Assembly (NCBI GenBank): GCA_958453305.1 | Contig: CAUDXH010000020.1 | Span: forward strand, 1-37,259 | Source of the DNA: an uncultured Bacteroides sp. | GTDB lineage: Bacteria > Bacteroidota > Bacteroidia > Bacteroidales > Bacteroidaceae | Direction: 5' to 3' | DNA: 37,259 nt | In this document: piece by piece, positions 32,541 through 37,259 of the stretch | Position numbering within the stretch: position 1 is the stretch's first letter | How the letters are laid out: each line of letters starts with the position of its first letter | Position numbers and translations under genes: made by a program | The notes under the pieces: model-generated | Seen by the model: only the letters and a program-made list of their open reading frames with translations | What the model was told of the DNA's origin: nothing | Databases searched by the model: none

Positions 32541-32700
32541 CATCATAATTAAAGCGGAAACGCAAGAATCCGCTTTAATTTAGCATATCGGAGGGCTTTG
32601 AAAATTCCGCACAAGACAAGGATGGAAATCATCGGGCGGAATGCGGATCATGGTCGGAAGCCTGCCTGGATAAATGCAAGACTAACCTAAATAAAAACAA

Positions 32701-33888
32701 ATGCATATGAAAGCAAAATTGATGCTGACACTTGGTGTTGCACTGGTAAGTGGACTTAACGTATTCGGACAGGATGCTAACGCCAATAAGAGAACTGAAA
32801 AAATAGAAAAACATACAGTACAGACGAATCTGTTTGGTTCAAACTGGTTTGTGGGTGCAGGCGTAGGTGCTCAGATGTACTTCGGAGACAACTTTAAAGC
32901 GGGAAATGCCGGTAAGCTGATTACGCCGACCTTTGAGGTGAATGTGGGTAAATGGTTTACTCCGGGTATCGGGGTGCGCCTCGGATTTGGCGGAAACCAG
33001 ACGAAGAGCTATGCTGCCGACAAAATGCCTTTTGCTTACAAACGCGTGGAACAGAACTTGTATCGTACGAAATGGGGCATGCTTCACCTCCACGGGGACG
33101 TGATGTTTAACCTGACCAACCTGTTCTGCGGATACAAAGAAGACCGTCTGTATAACGCGATTCCTTATGTGAGTCTCGGCTATATACGAAACATTGACAG
33201 CAATGACAATGAAATGAGTGGCGGCGTGGGCTTCATCAACCGCTTCCGCGTAAGCAAGGCTTGGGACGTGAATCTGGAACTGAAGGCAACGGCTAACAAC
33301 GATGTGATTGACGGTGTGCGCGGCGGAAATAACCTCGAAGGCTCGGCTGCAATCATGGTGGGAGCAACTTACCGCTTCAACCGCCGCAACTGGACTAAGG
33401 GTACGGGCGTTTCTATGGCTGAAATGCAGAGCGTACAGAACCAGCTGAGAAATATGAACGAAGAAAATGCTGCGCTGAGAAACCGTATCAGCAGCCTGGA
33501 GGAAGAAAAGAAAAATGCACAGCCGGTGGTGGTGGAAAAACCGAGCAACAAATTGCCGGATGCTACCGAATATGTGGCTTTCTTTGATATCAACAAGGCT
33601 TATCTGAGCGAAAAAGAAGCTGTAAATCTGGAAGCTTATGCAAACCTGATCAAGAAATATCCTGAAAACAGCTTCAGCATTACCGGCTATGCCGACAAGC
33701 AGACTGGTAGTGCAGCATATAACGAACAGTTGAGTAAGCTGAGAGCAGAGGCTGTATATAACACATTGGTTGATAAATATGGCGTTGACAGCAAACAGCT
33801 GAAAATGGAATATAAAGGGGGTGTAGATACCCTGTTCCGTGACAATGCCCGCTTGAGCCGTGCAGCGATTATCCGTATGGTTAAATAA
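32701..33888 (+). CDS. OmpA-family outer-membrane protein
   Basis: The 395-residue protein has a signal peptide (cleavage near NVFGQ, residue 24), an N-terminal beta-barrel domain (about 35-225), a coiled coil (QSVQNQLRNMNEENAALRNR, about 242-275) and a C-terminal OmpA peptidoglycan-binding domain (YVAFFDINKAYLSEKEAVNL ... FSITGYADKQTGSAAYN, about 280-395). An ATG two codons on (32707) is an equally good start. It has its own TATATTTG box at 32533, so it may be expressed apart from the genes upstream. It anchors the outer membrane to peptidoglycan. Confidence 0.93.
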   Translation: MHMKAKLMLTLGVALVSGLNVFGQDANANKRTEKIEKHTVQTNLFGSNWFVGAGVGAQMYFGDNFKAGNAGKLITPTFEVNVGKWFTPGIGVRLGFGGNQTKSYAADKMPFAYKRVEQNLYRTKWGMLHLHGDVMFNLTNLFCGYKEDRLYNAIPYVSLGYIRNIDSNDNEMSGGVGFINRFRVSKAWDVNLELKATANNDVIDGVRGGNNLEGSAAIMVGATYRFNRRNWTKGTGVSMAEMQSVQNQLRNMNEENAALRNRISSLEEEKKNAQPVVVEKPSNKLPDATEYVAFFDINKAYLSEKEAVNLEAYANLIKKYPENSFSITGYADKQTGSAAYNEQLSKLRAEAVYNTLVDKYGVDSKQLKMEYKGGVDTLFRDNARLSRAAIIRMVK

Positions 33889-33898
33889 TCGGTGACAG

Positions 33899-34342
33899 AT
33901 GCTGATAGCGGTTGATTTTGACGGAACCATAGTAGAACACCGTTACCCGAAGATTGGCCGGGAGATTCCTTTTGCCTTTGATACGCTGAAGATGTTGCAG
34001 CGGGAAGGTCACCGGCTCATCTTATGGAGTGTACGCGAAGGGGAGCTGCTGGAAGAGGCAGTGGCTTTCTGCCGGGAACACGGGGTGGAGTTTTACGCCG
34101 TAAACAGTAATTATACGGAGGAACGGAATGAACATCAACACTTTTCACGGAAACTGAAAGCGGATGTGTTCATTGACGACCGGAATGTGGGGGGCCTGCC
34201 CGACTGGGGCTTGATTTACCGGATGATTCACGAACGGATTAAAGTTACAGATCTGATAAGTGATGAATATCCTACGGAAAAGAGGCATACCCGCAAAAAG
34301 AGTTTTTTTGAAGGTTTATTGAAAAAAAGAACACATTTTTAA
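33899..34342 (+). CDS. Small HAD-like hydrolase (BT0820-type)
   Basis: The 147-residue protein has the first HAD motif DFDGT (D6, D8), a conserved LILWSVREG stretch as motif II, and the late motif FIDDRNVGG near residue 92-100. The lack of a large cap domain puts it in the minimal HAD class, of the type annotated in Bacteroides as BT0820-like. A phosphatase activity on a small molecule is likely, substrate unknown. It starts 10 bases after the OmpA-family stop codon, so the two are probably transcribed together. Confidence 0.85.
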   Translation: MLIAVDFDGTIVEHRYPKIGREIPFAFDTLKMLQREGHRLILWSVREGELLEEAVAFCREHGVEFYAVNSNYTEERNEHQHFSRKLKADVFIDDRNVGGLPDWGLIYRMIHERIKVTDLISDEYPTEKRHTRKKSFFEGLLKKRTHF

Positions 34343-34418
34343 TGTGTGTAGTTCATGCTCACGAGTGATCGCAGGCTGAACTAAATATTATCTCTTATTT
34401 ATAATAAGGTATTAATAG

Positions 34419-34457
34419 GTCTGACTGGTGAGGTATTCATAGGTCAGACTTTTTTTA
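34419..34457 (+). terminator. Intrinsic terminator at the end of the plus-strand operon
   Basis: GTCTGAC (34419-34425) pairs with GTCAGAC (34443-34449), followed by a T-run (34450-34457). The next gene lies on the other strand and converges on it. Confidence 0.75.
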
Positions 34458-34579
34458 TATATACCGCTGAATTGCGCTGCTGAAGTATGCCATGTCTCCA
34501 GGCAGCATGGAAAGAGACCAGCCGCCTTGGATGGTTTCCATAGAAGCTGGGAGAAAACAGGGACTTGAATCAGTCCGGA

Positions 34580-35581
34580 TTAATGACGGGGATGGAGTTT
34601 GACAACCTCACCCAGCTCAGGTATCAGCACAGGCATACTGCGCAGACGAGCCTCTTGAGCAAAGACATGAGGCGGATCAAACAGAGGTTCATCGGAAAGG
34701 TCGAACGTGCCATAATGCATGGGAATGGTGAGACGTGCTTCCATATCGCGGGAAGCCGTCAGTGCATCATAGGGCGAAATATGATTGGGCTTCATAAACC
34801 AGCGGGGCTTATACGCACCGATACCAATCATACAATAATCAATATGAGGAAACAGTTCGGGAAGTTCAAGGAAATGACGGGCATATCCCGTATCTCCGCT
34901 GTTATACACCGTAATGCCATCGGCTTGCATCATGAAGGCTCCCCAGAGCCGCTCTCCCCCATCGCTGACTCCCCGCTTGCTCCAGTGCTGGGCAGGCAGA
35001 AAGGTGAGCGTCAGCACGCCGTCAGTGTACTGCTGATACCAGGCTGCTTCAATCACTTTCAGCTGAGGAAACCAGCCTTGAATCAAGGCACCGGTTCCCA
35101 GTCCGCAGAAGAGGGTCATGCCGGGATTATCGGCTACCAGACGCGCCACACTGGGCTTGTCAAGATGATCGAAATGGTCATGACTGATGAGCAGGTAGTC
35201 GATGTTACGGAAGATGGAAGGATTGGCAGGAAACGTACTTCTCCGCTTTACGAAAGGAATGTTTCCGTAAACGGGATCAATCATCAGCCTTTTTCCTCCC
35301 AGCTGGATAAAAAAGGAATTATGCCCCAGCCAGATCAGGGAGTTGCCCACTACCCCGTCGAGCGAACGCAGGAAATGCACTTTCGGGTTCCACTTGATGC
35401 TGCGTTTCTCTTTACGCTGCGGATTGGGAGAAAGCCTCCATTTCAGCACACTGACAGCCCCGGGCCGCCAACGGTGCTGGCGGTTGAAGAACTTCCCTCC
35501 CTTGGTGGGATTTCCCCTCCAGCGGGGATTTACCGAGAGCAGGTGTTCGTTCCGACGGAATATGAGGTTTCGGCTGGGCAA
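34580..35581 (-). CDS. MBL-fold metallohydrolase (UlaG/NAPE-PLD-like)
   Basis: The 333-residue protein has the metal-binding motif HDHFDH (H134, D135, H136, D138, H139) and WLGHNSFFIQ (H87) ahead of it, as in the UlaG/NAPE-PLD branch of the metallo-beta-lactamase fold. NPRWRGNPTKGGKFFN near the start is also typical of this branch. No ATG exists before the domain. The best start is the TTG at 35581, placed three bases after the stop codon of the upstream gene, so translation may be coupled. Substrate unknown. Confidence 0.88.
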   Translation of the reverse strand: MPSRNLIFRRNEHLLSVNPRWRGNPTKGGKFFNRQHRWRPGAVSVLKWRLSPNPQRKEKRSIKWNPKVHFLRSLDGVVGNSLIWLGHNSFFIQLGGKRLMIDPVYGNIPFVKRRSTFPANPSIFRNIDYLLISHDHFDHLDKPSVARLVADNPGMTLFCGLGTGALIQGWFPQLKVIEAAWYQQYTDGVLTLTFLPAQHWSKRGVSDGGERLWGAFMMQADGITVYNSGDTGYARHFLELPELFPHIDYCMIGIGAYKPRWFMKPNHISPYDALTASRDMEARLTIPMHYGTFDLSDEPLFDPPHVFAQEARLRSMPVLIPELGEVVKLHPRH

Positions 35582-35584
35582 GGT

Positions 35585-36034
35585 TTATCGGCTTAACAAA
35601 TCGTTCAGAAAAGCATCTAATTCTTCATCGAGTCCTTTGAGAAGGTCCTCGCTGAGCAACAAGGTATCTTCATCGTCAATAAGCAGCAGTTCGGCAAGGG
35701 TTTCCTTGTCTTCGTCTACCAATACAAACGAATAGGGTTTCAGGAGATTCAGCTGACTGAAGTCGGCTTGGTCTTTCATCTTTACAAGGATGCCCCGCAG
35801 CAGATTCTCGGTTTGTGCGTAAAAGTCATCGTTTTCATATTCCGCCCATTCACTAAGAAGGGTACGCGACAATTCTTCATCGTCATCATTGAATATCAGC
35901 AACTCTCCACTCTCCTGACGGGGCTGCAGATGAATATCGGTTACGGCTGAGTTTTCTTCATTTCCCACATAACGGCTCAAGGCTTCTTTCAGAGCCGAGA
36001 CCAAAGCGTTATGCGACTGTTCGCTAATTTTCAT
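35585..36034 (-). CDS. Acidic protein of unknown function
   Basis: The preferred start is the ATG at 36034 (149 residues, MKISEQSHNALVSALKEALS), because a TACATTTG box lies at 36058-36065 and an upstream ATG at 36133 would sit before that promoter. The protein is very acidic, with stretches such as LLIFNDDDEELSR and LLLIDDEDTLLLSEDLL, and is predicted to be soluble. I know of similar conserved hypothetical proteins in Bacteroides but no function. It is followed three bases later by the MBL-fold gene. Confidence 0.8.
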   Translation of the reverse strand: MKISEQSHNALVSALKEALSRYVGNEENSAVTDIHLQPRQESGELLIFNDDDEELSRTLLSEWAEYENDDFYAQTENLLRGILVKMKDQADFSQLNLLKPYSFVLVDEDKETLAELLLIDDEDTLLLSEDLLKGLDEELDAFLNDLLSR

Positions 36035-36057
36035 AGGCTTTTTATTTGTTTGTACTC

Positions 36058-36086
36058 CAAATGTACAAAAAAAATCATTGCTCCAA
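36058..36086 (-). promoter_or_regulatory. Promoter for the acidic protein and MBL-fold gene
   Basis: On the minus strand TTGG (36086-36083) is followed after 17 bases by TACATTTG (36065-36058). Spacing is two bases short of the usual 19. The leader would be only about 15-20 bases. Confidence 0.6.
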
Positions 36087-36092
36087 GAAATA

Positions 36093-37091
36093 TCAGGGGA
36101 TTTTGTTTTCAAAACGCCGCATTTGCAAATCAAGCTTGGGCATATTTTTCGTTTTTTCGTCTAAAAGACGGGCATAATACTGGAGTATTTCGCGGTCGGC
36201 GGCATCAGTGGGGGCGCAGGCGCGGGCTTTGTCAATCCATTCTTTGGCTTGCTTCAAATCGCCTTCCATCTCCCAAGAGAGGGCGATATTGAAGGCGGCT
36301 TTCATTTTCAGGCTCTTCTTCTTGCGCGAGCCGTAAAGCCGGGTCCAGAGGTCGCGGGCTCCCTGCCAGTCGTTTTCACGCAGGCAGACTGCCGCATCGC
36401 GCATTTCAACGGCTCCTCCGTCATAATACATACGGGTGGTTGGCTCCCAGTGGGGAACGAGGTCGTTGAGCAAGACCGGGAAGGCTCCGGCGGTTCCCTC
36501 CTTGATGATTTGAGCAGAGGTGAGCGAGGGGGAGAGTTCCCAGTAAAGGCTGTCGGTCTTGGCAAGGGTGGCTACCGGGGTTTCACGGGTAGGAAGGTAG
36601 ATGCGTACCAGCGGAGTGGTTTTGATTTCTACCATGGTGAGGGGCATCGGAAAGCCGGGGTAAAGCACTTCCTGACGGGAGGTCTGCAGGCGTACGCGCT
36701 CTACGGAAAACAGCATATCGGCTCCGAGCAGGGCACTGAGGGTGTCTACTTGGGCAAGGGTGAGCCGGTGGTCGCCATAGACGGGCTCACCGGGTACACG
36801 CAGGGCGGAGTCGCAGATCAGGACTTGATTGAAGTAGTGGCTGTCGGCAAGGGAGGCTGCAAGGGTTTCGGCTGCTATCTTTCCGTCTCCTTCGAGTACG
36901 CCTAAGGTGAGTTTCTTCTCATCCGACTGGGGCACGGGAGGTACATTGTTGACCACAGCCACCCGGGTGACTTGCTCAGGGTAAGTTAGCGACGCAGGAT
37001 AAAGCTGGTCGAATGTAAGGGTTTGTATGGAGCTGCAGGAGGCTAACAGACCGGCTGCTGCTCCGCATAATGCAAAACGGGAGGATTTCAT
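36093..37091 (-). CDS. DUF6340 family lipoprotein
   Basis: The 332-residue protein has a lipoprotein signal with lipobox LLASC (C19), followed by SSIQTLTFDQLYPASLTYPE, typical of DUF6340 proteins in Bacteroides, and a C-terminal helical tail (about 240-320) that resembles a TPR pair (KAAFNIALSWEMEGDLKQAK). It is expected on the periplasmic face of the outer membrane or the inner membrane. Function unknown. Its leader at 37092-37259 is made of the same repeats as the polysaccharide spacers. Confidence 0.85.
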   Translation of the reverse strand: MKSSRFALCGAAAGLLASCSSIQTLTFDQLYPASLTYPEQVTRVAVVNNVPPVPQSDEKKLTLGVLEGDGKIAAETLAASLADSHYFNQVLICDSALRVPGEPVYGDHRLTLAQVDTLSALLGADMLFSVERVRLQTSRQEVLYPGFPMPLTMVEIKTTPLVRIYLPTRETPVATLAKTDSLYWELSPSLTSAQIIKEGTAGAFPVLLNDLVPHWEPTTRMYYDGGAVEMRDAAVCLRENDWQGARDLWTRLYGSRKKKSLKMKAAFNIALSWEMEGDLKQAKEWIDKARACAPTDAADREILQYYARLLDEKTKNMPKLDLQMRRFENKIP

Positions 37092-37259
37092 GGGTTTGGA
37101 GTTTTTGAGTTGATGAGTTTCTGAGTTTATAAGTTTTTGAGTTTTTAAGTTTTTGAGTTCTTGAGTTTTTTGTTAGTTGACAAGGCTTCAGTTGACAAGT
37201 TGACAAGGCTTGACATTTTAGAACCTTGTATCCTTGTCACCTGAAGCCTTGTTACCTTT
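37092..37259 (-). repeat. Repeat-built leader of the DUF6340 gene, with dispersed repeat copy 2
   Basis: On the minus strand this reads CAAGG/CCTTG and GTCAAC words, with 37256-37165 nearly identical to 27305-27397. A run of AACTCAAAAACTT-type words then reaches up to the ATG. The window ends inside the element, so its full length is not seen. Confidence 0.88.

Noticed and set aside
34565..35596. 343-codon plus-strand frame opposite the MBL-fold gene
   Set aside because: Antisense shadow. The metal-binding HDHFDH motif is on the minus strand.

Overview
The window looks like a chromosomal accessory region of a gut member of the Bacteroidaceae (Bacteroides/Phocaeicola type). The evidence is several Bacteroidota-type promoters (TTGG or a weaker -33 box, about 19 bases, then TAnnTTTG), A-rich leaders instead of strong Shine-Dalgarno sites, a UpxY/NusG-type antiterminator next to a BT4734/DUF3987 protein, DUF3575 and DUF6340 proteins, an AAA-ATPase_like/PD-(D/E)XK protein, and a Wzc-type kinase fused to its co-polymerase. 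No tRNA, rRNA or CRISPR array was seen.

Region 1 (1-11600, almost all minus strand) looks like the head of a collapsed capsule locus filled with defence-type genes. In transcription order it holds an ATPase/nuclease gene (10020-11588), a DUF3987 VirE-like protein (7186-9663), a UpxY-family antiterminator (5625-6692) with an 18-codon upstream ORF, a two-gene cassette with its own promoter (AAA ATPase plus a 132-residue partner, 4062-5509) bounded by 33-bp direct repeats, a 114-residue unknown, UDP-glucose dehydrogenase (1984-3297), and a 612-residue P-loop plus deoxycytidylate deaminase protein of the anti-phage AvcD/dCTP-deaminase type (58-1896).

Region 2 (11600-18900) is a graveyard of mobile and restriction genes. 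It has an IS66-family element with intact tnpB and tnpC, two convergent hsdS fragments with related 3' ends flanking a Panacea-type toxin-antitoxin pair, a class II Fic gene with a palindrome over its promoter, a truncated NYN-domain gene behind a structured leader, and unidentified scraps.

Region 3 (18900-34460, plus strand) is an exopolysaccharide/surface operon: Wza-like lipoprotein, Wzc-like tyrosine autokinase, WecG/TagA/CpsF glycosyltransferase, GDP-mannose 4,6-dehydratase, GDP-L-fucose synthase and a WcaJ-like initiating sugar-phosphate transferase. These are followed by a DUF3575 protein, a large OmpA-like periplasmic protein, a beta-barrel protein, an OmpA-family protein and a small HAD-like phosphatase. 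The set predicts synthesis and export of a fucose-containing polymer plus co-expressed outer-membrane proteins.

Region 4 (34460-37259, minus strand) holds an MBL-fold hydrolase, an acidic unknown protein and a DUF6340 lipoprotein.

The most unusual pattern is in the gaps. Nearly every intergenic spacer of the polysaccharide operon, plus the leaders of the UpxY gene and of the DUF6340 gene, is built from short self-complementary words (GTTGACAAG/CTTGTCAAC, GAGTTT/AAACTC). Several are arranged as imperfect hairpins around a 14-bp palindrome and end in an A-rich stretch directly before the start codon. One 92-bp version occurs twice, about 10 kb apart, each time directly upstream of a start codon.
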